Shown here: positions 48,206-56,575 of the stretch, in pieces
Numbering within the stretch: position 1 is the stretch's first letter
Layout: every line of letters starts with the position of its first letter
NCBI GenBank assembly: GCA_019636695.1
Contig: JAHBXD010000004.1
Coordinates: 124,001-188,000 of the forward strand
From: Phycisphaeraceae bacterium
GTDB lineage: Bacteria > Planctomycetota > Phycisphaerae > Phycisphaerales > UBA1924
Direction of reading: 5' to 3'
DNA length: 64,000 nt
Notes under the pieces: model-generated
Told to the model about the DNA's origin: nothing
What the model saw: the letters and a program-made list of their open reading frames with translations, nothing else
The model's database searches: none
Program-made: the position numbers and the translations under genes

Positions 48206-49183
48206 ATGAGAGCACATCGATATAGTCGGGTTTTGGGCGTTGGAGCAGTCGCGGCGCTGCTGTTCAGCGCGGGGGCTGTGCAGCCGGAAGAGCCGCCGCT
48301 GCGTGGCCCTCGGGTCGAGCGTGGGGCTGAGGAGGGGACGGGTCGGTTTGTGCGAGGGCAACGCCCTGATCAGCCTGCCGAGGCCGGTGTTCTTGGTGGG
48401 CCTGCGATTGTGAGGCTGGTACGGGTGCTGGGTTCGGAGCAGGTGGATGCGTCGCTCAGGCTTACGGAAGAGCAACGGGACCGGATTCAGGAAGTGATGC
48501 GGTCGCATGCCGCGGCGGGCGCGGCGTATGTGGGCGAACGGCGCGGGGAGATCGTGAAACTGCTGCGTGACGCGGGGCACGAGGTTCTGGCGAGCCGTGT
48601 TGAGCGGGCCGAGGGGATTGATTTGCAGGTGCTTGACCGGCTTTCAGAGGAGTTGCGCGGGCGGGCGCGCGGGCCGCAATTGCGGCTTCGTGGTGAAGAA
48701 GGCATGGGCGAGGGGCGCATGGCGGAAATGAGCGAAGCCCAGCGCCAGGCGATTCGCGGCCTGATGCGAATTCGTCGTGAAGGCCCGGCGGCGGACCTGC
48801 AGCGTGATGTGGCGGACATTCTGACGCAAGCGCAGCGTGATTGGATGCGAGATCGATTGGCTGAAGCCTCTGGTGGGGGAGGGTTGATGCCTCGCCCGGC
48901 GCCGCCGCCAGCGGATATGCGTGAGCCGATGCCTGGGCAATCCGGGGCGCCGAGAGTGGGGGGCGGGCGACCGGGGCCGGCGCCTCGGGATGCGGCGCCG
49001 GTAGTGCGTTCGGAGCGGCTGTCGAGGCTACTCGAAGGGATGACGGTGGAAGAACAGGAGCGGCTCGCGGATGTGATCGAGCGCATGCGTTCGCGTCCGA
49101 ATGCTCCGGCGGGTCGGGGCGGCGAGCGCCCGCGGCCCTCAATGGAGGATGTGAACGTGCCGCGGCCGGGCGGCTCTCAATGA
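48206..49183 (+). CDS. Secreted LTXXQ/Spy-like helical protein
   Basis: 325 residues. A signal peptide MRAHRYSRVLGVGAVAALLF...AVQPEE is followed by an all-helical region with the LTxxQ-like motif LTEEQRDRIQEVMRSHAAAG and a later EMSEAQRQAIRGLMRIRR; LTQAQRDWMRDRLAE is a second such element, which is typical of CpxP/Spy-like periplasmic proteins that sense or chaperone misfolded proteins or metals. A Pro/Gly-rich stretch (GGGGLMPRPAPPP) joins a C-terminal helical segment (MTVEEQERLADVIERMRS). AAGGAG 9-14 bases upstream supports the start. A terminator follows at 49293. It is divergent from mrp. Confidence 0.7.
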   Translation: MRAHRYSRVLGVGAVAALLFSAGAVQPEEPPLRGPRVERGAEEGTGRFVRGQRPDQPAEAGVLGGPAIVRLVRVLGSEQVDASLRLTEEQRDRIQEVMRSHAAAGAAYVGERRGEIVKLLRDAGHEVLASRVERAEGIDLQVLDRLSEELRGRARGPQLRLRGEEGMGEGRMAEMSEAQRQAIRGLMRIRREGPAADLQRDVADILTQAQRDWMRDRLAEASGGGGLMPRPAPPPADMREPMPGQSGAPRVGGGRPGPAPRDAAPVVRSERLSRLLEGMTVEEQERLADVIERMRSRPNAPAGRGGERPRPSMEDVNVPRPGGSQ

Positions 49184-49292
49184 CGACAGCGGAACCGCGG
49201 AGTGAAAACGTCGTTTTGGTCGTGAAATCAGCGTGTTCGCTCTCATGTCGCGGACGTGCGAAGCATCAGGAAGAAAGTTAGGGATGACGCAG

Positions 49293-49329
49293 CACGGCGG
49301 CCGAAGTCCGGCCGTCGTGTTGTATTTTT
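49293..49329 (+). terminator. Rho-independent terminator after the Spy-like gene
   Basis: An 11-bp stem, CACGGCGGCCG (49293-49303) with CGGCCGTCGTG (49309-49319), one G-U pair and a 5-nt loop, followed by TTGTATTTTTG. Confidence 0.85.
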
Positions 49330-49621
49330 GCCGCGATCAGGGGTGTGGAGCCGGCGGTGTGGCAGGGCGGCTATTCCGGGAATGTCAGGTTGTCCACAGG
49401 GGGTGGGCAGAATTCATCAAGGGTTGAATAACCTGGGAATCTGGATAAGATTGTTCAGTGGGCGGACGGGTTCGGGTTGGGTTCGTACCCCACGAAAGGT
49501 GTTGTACGGGTCATCTGGGTGGTCGAAGGAATCGAATGGGAACTTGGGAAGTTTCAAGATTAGACGGAATGAGTATCCGATAAGACCTGTACCCTCAATT
49601 TGATCTCTCTCTCCTCCAGCG
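49330..49621 (+). other. Candidate structured non-coding RNA region
   Basis: 292 bp with no convincing reading frame, bounded by two terminators. Local inverted repeats: TTCGT/ACGAA (49482-49486 and 49492-49496), a GTACGGGTC/GACCTGTAC long-range pair (49504-49512 and 49584-49592, one G-U pair), AACTT/AAGTT (49541-49545 and 49549-49553). A TTGTCCACA DnaA-box-like word lies at 49390-49398. The composition is less GC-biased than flanking genes. The stretch ends just before the terminator at 49622. It could be a small RNA or a 5' leader of the epimerase gene. Evidence is structural only. Confidence 0.35.
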
Positions 49622-49652
49622 GGGCGCTGTCTAACGATAGCGCCCTGCTTCT
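49622..49652 (+). terminator. Terminator-like hairpin before the epimerase gene
   Basis: GGGCGCT (49622-49628) pairs with AGCGCCC (49639-49645) around a 10-nt loop, then TGCTTCTTTATTG. It lies about 50 bp before the epimerase start and may end the transcript of the region upstream or act as an attenuator. Confidence 0.6.
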
Positions 49653-49701
49653 TTATTGATATTTGGGTTCGGGGCGGGTCGGTCATGCATGAGGTGTTGA
49701 T

Positions 49702-50655
49702 GTGAAAAGTGTGATGGTGACGGGTGCGGCGGGGTTCATCGGCTCGCACGTCGTTGAGGCGTTGCTGGAGCGCGGTGCGCGGGTGGTGGGTGTCGACAAC
49801 TTTGACACCATGTACGAACGAGCGTTGAAAGAGCGGAACATCGCCCAGGCGGTGTCGCGCGGGGCGACGCTGGTCGAGGCGGACATTACGGATGCGGGGA
49901 CGATGCGTGAGTTGATGCAGCGGCATGCGCCGGAGACGGTGGTGCATCTTGCGGCGAAGGCCGGTGTCAGGCCGAGCCAGCGTGACCCCGCGGGGTATGC
50001 GCATACGAACGTGACAGGAACGGCCGTCGTGCTTGCCGAGGGTGCGAAGGCAGGGGTGAAACGGTGCGTAGTTGCATCGAGCAGTTCGGTCTATGGGAAC
50101 AACGAGACGCTGCCGTTCTCGGAGACCGATCGCATCGATCGGCCGATCAGTCCGTATGCGGCGACAAAAGTCGCGACGGAGGCGTTGTGTTTCACCCATT
50201 GGCATGCCCACCAGACACCGACGGCGTGCCTGCGGTTCTTTACGGTGTATGGGCCGCGGCAGCGGCCTGACCTTGCGATCAGGAAGTTCATGCGGTGGAT
50301 TTCGGCCGGGGAGCCGATTGAGTTTTATGGGGATGGCAGCGCGAGCCGTGATTACACTTTCATTGATGACATCGTGGCTGGAGTGCTCGCCGCGATCGAG
50401 CGAATCGATGACCATGGGTATCGGGTTTGGAATCTCGGGAGCGATGCGCCGGTGACATTGCGTGAGCTCGTGCGCGCGATTGAACGCACGGTCGGCCGAG
50501 AAGCCCAACTTGATCGCAAGCCTGCGCAGGTCGGGGATGTCGAGCGGACATGGGCAGACCTGAAGCGCGCCAGGGAGGAACTTGCGTACGCGCCGACGAC
50601 GGATCTCTTGACCGGGCTTGCGAAGCAGTGGGCGTGGATGCGTGCGGAGGATTGA
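49702..50655 (+). CDS. NAD-dependent sugar-nucleotide epimerase (UDP-glucuronate 4-epimerase-like)
   Basis: 317 residues, extended SDR. The dinucleotide-binding Gly-rich motif is GAAGFIGSH (residues 8-16), the catalytic Tyr-Lys pair is YAATK (Tyr152, Lys156), with SSSSVYG supplying the Ser and GPRQRPDLAIRKFMRWI following. LRFFTVYGPRQRPD and YGDGSASRDYTFIDDI are typical of UDP-glucuronate/UDP-glucose epimerases. It interconverts UDP-sugars for surface glycan synthesis. GTG 49702 (GTGAAAAGTG) with GAGG upstream is the start. The following gene is on the other strand; a strong terminator lies between. Confidence 0.9.
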   Translation: MKSVMVTGAAGFIGSHVVEALLERGARVVGVDNFDTMYERALKERNIAQAVSRGATLVEADITDAGTMRELMQRHAPETVVHLAAKAGVRPSQRDPAGYAHTNVTGTAVVLAEGAKAGVKRCVVASSSSVYGNNETLPFSETDRIDRPISPYAATKVATEALCFTHWHAHQTPTACLRFFTVYGPRQRPDLAIRKFMRWISAGEPIEFYGDGSASRDYTFIDDIVAGVLAAIERIDDHGYRVWNLGSDAPVTLRELVRAIERTVGREAQLDRKPAQVGDVERTWADLKRAREELAYAPTTDLLTGLAKQWAWMRAED

Positions 50656-50773
50656 CCCGGGATCGCGTGGTGTTGCAGCGCTGTGCGTGGGCGGGAAGTG
50701 GACCGGCAAGAAGACGAGGGTGCTGGAAGCTCGCTCCCAGGGCGTGCTCACAGAGTCAGGCGAACGTGTTCGA

Positions 50774-50814
50774 GGAGAAAAACCAAGGCCCCGGAGCGGG
50801 TACTCCGGGGCCTT
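50774..50814 (-). terminator. Minus-strand terminator after the large secreted protein gene
   Basis: A perfect 12-bp stem, AAGGCCCCGGAG (50785-50796) with CTCCGGGGCCTT (50803-50814) and a 6-nt loop. On the minus strand it is followed by GGTTTTTCTCC. It lies 27 bp after the stop of the gene at 50841-52751. Confidence 0.85.
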
Positions 50815-50840
50815 GAATAGATGGAACATTGTTGGCGGTT

Positions 50841-52751
50841 TCAGCGGTCGATGGTTGTGCCGCCGACAGTCTGCCCGCTGGTGGTGGGCGTTCCGACGAT
50901 TCGACCACCCGGGCCGGGACCGACGACGACCTTGGGTGCGGTGGGAGCCTGTGCCGCGGGCGGGGAGCTTCCACCAGAGCTGCGGATCACGTCCTGAATC
51001 CGGGGGCGTTGCGGTTGAGAGGCCCGATCGCGACCAAGGCGAGGGACGTTGCCGACGAAGCCGGAGTTGGCTGCCTCCTGTCGGAGGTCTTCGGGGACGG
51101 TGAAGAGCCAGCTTTCCGCGGCGATGGTGCGATTGGGATCGAACTCAAAGATGTTGCTGATGAGGGGGATGTACCCGAGTTCGGCGGCCTCATAGACATC
51201 GCGTTGCATTTCTTCGACGGTGGCGGGGCTGCCGAAGAGCGAGGTGTACATTTCCCAGCGCATGTTGGCCCAGGTTTCGTGCCCAGGGACGAGGAAGTCG
51301 GCCAGATAGTGCGGGCTGTCAAGTGCGTGGACATCGCTGCGGCTGGTGGCGACGCCGCTGGCCGGGAGTTCATAGCCGCGGAAGTATCCGGCGGCGATGG
51401 TGTGCATGATGTCGATGGCTTTCGGCTCCATCACGAACTTGACGTCGGGATAGCGGGCGCGCATGCGCTGGAGCCAGGGGTAGGCATCCCAGGTGGGGAT
51501 GGATCGGTGACCGAAGGTATCGAGGCCGATGACGCGTGCGCCGGAGCCGACGGCGAGGTCGACTTCGTGGAAAGCGCGCTCGACATGGAGCGAGTTGCGC
51601 GGGTTGAAACCTTCAAGGTGGGTGGGGTTCCACGTGGCGGCGAACTTGCCGGCGTTGCCCCACCAGAGTCCGACGTTGCGGCCCTCAGAACTCAGCCGCG
51701 GGAGGCCGTTGCGGGTATCAAAGATGGTCATGAGGTTGGGGTCTTCGGTCCAGCGCGAAGTGAACTGGAAGGGGTAGTTGTGTTCATTGTTGTAGACGCC
51801 GGTCGGACTCCAGATCATGAAGCGGCCGAAGTTCTGGAGGTTGAGCAGGTCGGTGACCATGCGGGAGAAGCCGTTGCGGTCGGGGCGACGGAAATCAAAA
51901 CCGAATGGGTTTTCGGAGGAGATGTTGTGCGTCGCGGCGACGACGTGGACGCGGACGGCATCGCGCTGCCTTGGGTATTGCACGCGGCCGTAGAGATTCT
52001 GGAAGTAGGTGCGGTAGGGGACGAGCGTGCGGATCCACTCGTGGGTTGTGCGCGTCATCCGGACGCTGACGATGTAGCGACGGCTTTCGCCGGGCTGGAG
52101 GAGCGCGGGATAGAGCAGGCCGGCGCCGCCGTCAGTCGCGCTCGAAAGGTTGAATCGCACCTGGAAGCCGGGTCCGCCTTCTCCTTGCGAGGGCGGGCCT
52201 GAGGTGCGAGCGCGAAGCGCGATCGAGATGTCATGCTTGTACTCAAGGATGGGGTAGTGAAGGCTTACACCGATCGCATGCCGATCGTTGTGCATGACAA
52301 AGGCCGGAGAGTAGAGCAGCCCGGGATAGTTGTGCGTCCAGGCGGGGGGGTTGTCAAGCGTGATCTCGCGATCCTGACCGGAGAAGCGGAAGTCGGGGGC
52401 GTTGACCACCGGCCCGAGCGTGACAGTGTTGATGCTGATGACGCCGAGCGGTCGCGGATCGGTGAAGTTGTTGCGGAAGTCGAAGACCATGTCGTAGCCG
52501 GTCGGCTGCTCGACGAAAGAAATCGTCGGCATGAGGCCGTTCGGTACCGGTGCATACATCGGCATGTTGGGGCGAGGCATGACCAGAGGAGTCTGGTCGA
52601 GGATGTCCCGCATGGTGATCTGACCGTTCTGGTACGTGACCGTGACGGTGGGTTCACCAGGTTCTCGCGCGGGAAGATCCGCCTGTGCTGCACCGGCGAA
52701 TATCGCAAGTGCCGTGGTTACGCTGAGGTTTCGAGTGCGTCGTTTGATCAT
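50841..52751 (-). CDS. Large secreted protein, possible glycoside-hydrolase-like TIM barrel, unknown
   Basis: 636 residues. A signal peptide MIKRRTRNLSVTTALAIFAG...AQAD and GAGGG before ATG 52751 fix the start. Residues ~40-240 look beta-rich. Residues ~260-560 have a repeating strand-helix pattern with many aromatic and charged residues (GFDFRRPDRNGFSRMVTDLL; FMIWSPTGVYNNEHNYPFQF; LWWGNAGKFAATWNPTHLEG; RVIGLDTFGHRSIPTWDAYP; KFVMEPKAIDIMH), the appearance of a TIM-barrel glycosidase, but no catalytic acid pair can be assigned. The C-terminal ~70 residues are a low-complexity Ser/Pro/Gly linker. It is flanked by divergent genes on both sides and its own terminator. No family is recognised. Confidence 0.7.
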   Translation of the reverse strand: MIKRRTRNLSVTTALAIFAGAAQADLPAREPGEPTVTVTYQNGQITMRDILDQTPLVMPRPNMPMYAPVPNGLMPTISFVEQPTGYDMVFDFRNNFTDPRPLGVISINTVTLGPVVNAPDFRFSGQDREITLDNPPAWTHNYPGLLYSPAFVMHNDRHAIGVSLHYPILEYKHDISIALRARTSGPPSQGEGGPGFQVRFNLSSATDGGAGLLYPALLQPGESRRYIVSVRMTRTTHEWIRTLVPYRTYFQNLYGRVQYPRQRDAVRVHVVAATHNISSENPFGFDFRRPDRNGFSRMVTDLLNLQNFGRFMIWSPTGVYNNEHNYPFQFTSRWTEDPNLMTIFDTRNGLPRLSSEGRNVGLWWGNAGKFAATWNPTHLEGFNPRNSLHVERAFHEVDLAVGSGARVIGLDTFGHRSIPTWDAYPWLQRMRARYPDVKFVMEPKAIDIMHTIAAGYFRGYELPASGVATSRSDVHALDSPHYLADFLVPGHETWANMRWEMYTSLFGSPATVEEMQRDVYEAAELGYIPLISNIFEFDPNRTIAAESWLFTVPEDLRQEAANSGFVGNVPRLGRDRASQPQRPRIQDVIRSSGGSSPPAAQAPTAPKVVVGPGPGGRIVGTPTTSGQTVGGTTIDR

Positions 52752-53163
52752 GATTCCCTCACTGCGCTTGCAAGTGTCCTGGCAAATGGTTTCGCACGTC
52801 GGCGTCACCCCAAAGTCTGCAAATCAGGAATGACCCCTGCAAGCACACTCGATTTCTTCCGCACCCGCACAGACGGTGCGACTGATCCAGACGGAGCCTG
52901 CCGCGAAGGTCGCGGCGGCTCACACTCTCTCCGACCCTGTCGGTTGAAGGGGCGGGGATGGTTGACTCGCCGGGATGTCCGGGTGACACCCTGCGTTTCC
53001 GCGAGCAGAGGCCCTGTCGAGAACGCACCATCGACATAACGGCCTCGGCGAACGGAATTCTGGTGCGCAGAGTGTCACTCAAGGTCCGAGATCTGTCCAG
53101 TGAAATTCCCGGGAAGGATGCCCGAGTTCAAGCGAACCTCCGCGAGTTCCGTATTCTGGAGCC
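52752..53163. other. Divergent intergenic region, nothing assigned
   Basis: 412 bp between the large secreted protein start and the EEP gene start. Several open frames without ribosome sites occur. No promoter pair, repeat or RNA was recognised. Confidence 0.4.
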
Positions 53164-54162
53164 GTGAAGAAGGGTCGCTCCAGAAAAACCCCCTGGGCAT
53201 GGGTGATTCCCGCAGGTGTGCTGCTCGCCGCCTGCTCGGCGTGGTTATGGGGTCATGGGTGGTGGATCACCGATCTCGCGGCGAACCTTGCCTCATTGTT
53301 TGCCGTGGCGGCGGGCGCTTTCAGCGTGTGCGCGTGTGTTCGCCGCAGATTCCTCTTGGCATTGACTGGTGTTTGCGCGGGGGGGGTAGGAGTCCTCGGA
53401 CTCATGGCTACACCCCGGCTGGCGTCGGCGGGTGAGGTTCATGCGTCTGAGCAGGTGCGGGTGGTGGTGTTCAATGGTTCGAGCGGGCGGCTGCGTCATC
53501 CGGAAGCGGCTTATGACATGTTGCTGGCCTCGAATGCGGACGTAGTGGTGTTGATTGAGCCATCCACGGAGCTGTTAGACCTGATTCGCGGATCGGCGTC
53601 ATGGACTGAGCGGTACCCGTATCGCCGACTTCCTGAGAGCGCCCGGGCGGGGTGGCGAGTGGTGCTCACGCGGTGGCCGCAACGCGGCGGGGAAGATTTT
53701 GCAGGGGGTGCGGAATCGGCGGCGTCTCGAGGGATGCACGTGATGGTGATCGAGCGCCCTGGCGGGGTGTTCGGGTTTGTGCAGTTCAACCCCGAGTCGC
53801 CGCGTTCGGTGTCGCGATGGCGGCGCGGGAATATGCGTGTTGAGGAAGCGATCGACGCGATCACAGAGCGGCTGCTGCCGCTGGAGATTCCGGTGATCGC
53901 CGCGGGCGACATGAACGCCACGGGGAGCGGGGGGAGATCGGTGCGATTTGCGCGGATGACGGGGTTGAAGCGGGCGAAGCCGTGGTGGCTTCCGGCGGCG
54001 ACTTTTCCGGTGTGGCCGGGGGGCGTAGTGGGGGTCGCGATTGATGATGTGTGGGCGTCAGGGGATGTACGTCTGGTGTCGTGGGAGCGCCTTGACGCCT
54101 GCGGATCGGATCACAGGCCGGTGCTCGTGACGCTGGCGATGCCGGGGCGGGTCGGCGGGTAA
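53164..54162 (+). CDS. Membrane-anchored endonuclease/exonuclease/phosphatase-family protein
   Basis: 332 residues. Two to three hydrophobic segments at the N-terminus (WVIPAGVLLAACSAWLWGHG; LAANLASLFAVAAGAFSVCA; ALTGVCAGGVGVLGLMA) anchor it in the membrane. From residue ~95 an EEP fold follows: VRVVVFNGSSG (metal-site Asn), ADVVVLIEPS (Glu), AAGDMNATG (Asp/Asn), VAIDDVWASGDV and GSDHRPVLVTL (catalytic Asp-His). EEP proteins cleave phosphodiesters in lipids, sugars or nucleic acids. The catalytic domain probably faces outward. The GTG start (53164) has a GGAG only 2-5 bases upstream, so the start is less certain. It is convergent with the polymerase-like gene, 6 bp apart. Confidence 0.85.
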   Translation: MKKGRSRKTPWAWVIPAGVLLAACSAWLWGHGWWITDLAANLASLFAVAAGAFSVCACVRRRFLLALTGVCAGGVGVLGLMATPRLASAGEVHASEQVRVVVFNGSSGRLRHPEAAYDMLLASNADVVVLIEPSTELLDLIRGSASWTERYPYRRLPESARAGWRVVLTRWPQRGGEDFAGGAESAASRGMHVMVIERPGGVFGFVQFNPESPRSVSRWRRGNMRVEEAIDAITERLLPLEIPVIAAGDMNATGSGGRSVRFARMTGLKRAKPWWLPAATFPVWPGGVVGVAIDDVWASGDVRLVSWERLDACGSDHRPVLVTLAMPGRVGG

Positions 54163-54168
54163 ACAGCC

Positions 54169-55590
54169 TCAGGCGTTGGCGAGGGCGTGTTCGTCTTCCC
54201 ACTCTGGTTGTTCGTAGGCAAAGTCGTCTTCGGCGGCGGGAGCATCGGCAAAGGCCGGCACCGGGGGAACGACGGGCGGGAAGCTTGCGGCGATCGGGCC
54301 GACGAAGGTTCGAATGAGGAAGAGCAATAAGAAGACGGCGAACCAACCCGCGAGCACCTGAACAAGGAAGAGGGGGGTATCGCCGCGGCACATGGCGATC
54401 ATGTTGCCGATCGCGGCGGAGATGGCCGCAAGAAAGAACGGGTTGTGCGCGCGCTCGTGCAGACAGATATCGAGTAAGGCGATAAAGACACCGAAGAAGA
54501 GCGCGTAGTAGATGACGCCGATGATGCCCGCTTCGGCCCAACCGTGGCCGATGATGCCCGGGGCCAGGGTGGCATTGGCGTTCATCTGCTCCATGATTTC
54601 GATGCCGAGGCCCTGGGGTTTGCCTTGCCAGAGCGCGCGGGGAATGGGCGTGCCGACGACATAGAGCAAGCCGACGAGCGGTTTGCGGGGGTACATCTCG
54701 GGATATTGCTCGATGATGAAGACGGTGTTCTGCGGCGTGTCCTGCATGAAGACGATTTCGGCCGCGCGATCGGTAATTTCTACGTTCGTGGCGATGCCTT
54801 TGAGCTGCTGGATGCGTTCTTGGGTTCCGGCACGCTGACCCAACTGGTGGCGCACACCGGTATATGCAAGCAGGAAGACGAAGCCGACGGCGACAGGGAT
54901 CGCCATTTTGCCGATGGCTTTGGTAATCGGGGCGTATCGCAGAGATGCCCAGTACCACACAAACGGAATGGCAAGCATCACGGTGAGCCAGTTGCGGCGA
55001 CCCGCGCCGCCGGCCGTGGTGATGACCGTGGTGGTGATCAGGATTCCGAAAAAGAGCACCCAGGAGATCGGGTTCAACCGACGGCAGATGAGGTAGTAGG
55101 TTGCCAGAGCCATGGCTGCTGCGGCGAAGGCGTTGCGAAACTGCAACGCGAGCACCTGGGTGTAGTTGAAGTTGCGTCCTTCGGCGCGGACATTGCCGCC
55201 GATGGCCAGCGCAACCAGGCCGAGGAGGCAGAACACACCGATGGCCGTCCAGATGGCGGGCGTGGTGGAGGGAAGCGGAGCTTTGGGCATGAGCCGAGAG
55301 AAGTAGGCCAGGCGCCGGCCGGCCCCTTCCGCGGCGTAATAGACCAGCAGGAACACCGGCATCAGGAAGGCGAGAATGAGCGGCCCGTTACCTTGGGCGA
55401 CATAGAGCTTGGGGTTCCCGCCGTGGAACGAATAGAGCATGCTCGCGATGGCGTAAAAGAAGACAAAGCCGAGAAGAAACAGGTTGCGGACGGAGAGCAG
55501 CCCTCGCTGACGGTTGATGATGTCGCGGATTGGTCCTATGGCGACAGCCAGCAAACAGACCAGCCCCGAGATGAAAAGCAACATGTTCAT
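54169..55590 (-). CDS. Polysaccharide polymerase-like multi-span membrane protein
   Basis: 473 residues with about 10-12 hydrophobic segments (LLFISGLVCLLAVAIGPIRD; NLFLLGFVFFYAIASMLYSF; ILAFLMPVFLLVYYAAEGA; AIWTAIGVFCLLGLVALAIG; ALATYYLICRRLNPISWVLF; PVAVGFVFLLAYTGV; AGIIGVIYYALFFGVFIALL). A large periplasmic loop contains PRALWQGKPQGLGIEIM and LAPGIIGHGWAEAGIIGVIY, reminiscent of O-antigen/exopolysaccharide polymerases (Wzy-like). The C-terminal ~40 residues are acidic and cytoplasmic. Substrate unknown. Together with the epimerase and the sulfotransferase/CysC genes nearby it suggests surface glycan assembly. Confidence 0.75.
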   Translation of the reverse strand: MNMLLFISGLVCLLAVAIGPIRDIINRQRGLLSVRNLFLLGFVFFYAIASMLYSFHGGNPKLYVAQGNGPLILAFLMPVFLLVYYAAEGAGRRLAYFSRLMPKAPLPSTTPAIWTAIGVFCLLGLVALAIGGNVRAEGRNFNYTQVLALQFRNAFAAAAMALATYYLICRRLNPISWVLFFGILITTTVITTAGGAGRRNWLTVMLAIPFVWYWASLRYAPITKAIGKMAIPVAVGFVFLLAYTGVRHQLGQRAGTQERIQQLKGIATNVEITDRAAEIVFMQDTPQNTVFIIEQYPEMYPRKPLVGLLYVVGTPIPRALWQGKPQGLGIEIMEQMNANATLAPGIIGHGWAEAGIIGVIYYALFFGVFIALLDICLHERAHNPFFLAAISAAIGNMIAMCRGDTPLFLVQVLAGWFAVFLLLFLIRTFVGPIAASFPPVVPPVPAFADAPAAEDDFAYEQPEWEDEHALANA

Positions 55591-55736
55591 ATCTTGTCAG
55601 GGCAGTGTGGTCCTGAGACTGTATCGGCGCGCATGGCGGGGGAGGTCAAGGTGCGCGAGAGAGGGGATCAGGAAATGGTGCCTACGTCGGGGCCGAAGGG
55701 CGAGTTCCCGGGAAGAAAGTCGCGCAACAATCGACC

Positions 55737-56519
55737 ATGGCCGACCTGAGACTGCCGGAGTATGGAAACGACGGGTCCGGCGAGGGTTCTCCTGAGTCGG
55801 ACAACCCCCAAACCGGGGGGATGGTGCGCATCGCCGAGACCTTTGCGAGCATTCAGGGAGAGGGCAAACTGTCGGGGGTGCCTTCGTTCTTCGTACGGAT
55901 CAGCGGGTGCAATCTGCGGTGTTCGTGGTGCGATACGCCGCACGCGAGTTGGTCGCCCGAGGGTCCGGTGCGTTCGGTGGAAGAAGTGTTCGGTGAAGTG
56001 GTGGCAAGCGGGTTGCGGCACGTGGTGCTGACGGGCGGAGAGCCGATGCTGTTTGCGGGGGCGGGAGAGTTGTGCCGCCGCCTGCGTGCCCTCGGGCGGC
56101 ATGTGACGTTTGAAACGGCGGGGACGGTGTATCTGGATGCTCCCTGCGATCTGTTGAGTGTTTCCCCGAAGCTGTCGAACTCGACGCCTTGGGGGGATGC
56201 GCGGGACCAGGCCGGATCGTGGGCGGCGAGGCACGAGTCGCGCAGGCTTGATGTTTCGGTGTTGGGGCGTCTTTTGGAGTTGAACCCGGAGCACCAGTTG
56301 AAGTTTGTTGTGCGTGCGCCCGAGGATCTGGAGGAGATCGAGTCGCTGCTGGGCCGGCTGCCTCGGGTGCGGCCGGCAGATGTGCTCTTGATGCCCGAGG
56401 GGGTTCGATTGCCTGAACCGGAGTCGGTGGCGTGGGTAGTTCGGGCGTGCATCGAGCGGGGGTGGCGGTATTGTCATCGCTTGCACATTGAGCTGTTCGG
56501 CCATGTCCGCGGGACGTAG
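55737..56519 (+). CDS. queE: 7-carboxy-7-deazaguanine synthase QueE
   Basis: 260 residues, radical SAM. The motif is CNLRCSWCDT (Cys58, Cys62, Cys65; the CxxxCxxC 4Fe-4S ligands), preceded by MVRIAETFASIQGEGKLSG, the QueE family start. VVLTGGEPMLF and HVTFETAGTVY, then LSVSPKLSNSTP, fit the family. It converts 6-carboxytetrahydropterin to 7-carboxy-7-deazaguanine in queuosine/deazapurine synthesis. The first ~28 residues are a non-conserved extension; ATG 55821 would give the canonical length. Other queuosine genes are not adjacent. It is divergent from the polymerase-like gene. Confidence 0.95.
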   Translation: MADLRLPEYGNDGSGEGSPESDNPQTGGMVRIAETFASIQGEGKLSGVPSFFVRISGCNLRCSWCDTPHASWSPEGPVRSVEEVFGEVVASGLRHVVLTGGEPMLFAGAGELCRRLRALGRHVTFETAGTVYLDAPCDLLSVSPKLSNSTPWGDARDQAGSWAARHESRRLDVSVLGRLLELNPEHQLKFVVRAPEDLEEIESLLGRLPRVRPADVLLMPEGVRLPEPESVAWVVRACIERGWRYCHRLHIELFGHVRGT

Positions 56520-56575
56520 TCGCGGGATTTTGTCACCCGGGTGGCGTGCGGGCATCGGGGGTGCAACCCTTGTCC

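Noticed and set aside
49390-49398. TTGTCCACA as a second DnaA box or origin
   Set aside because: A single one-mismatch word; no cluster or AT-rich unwinding patch nearby, so it is probably chance.
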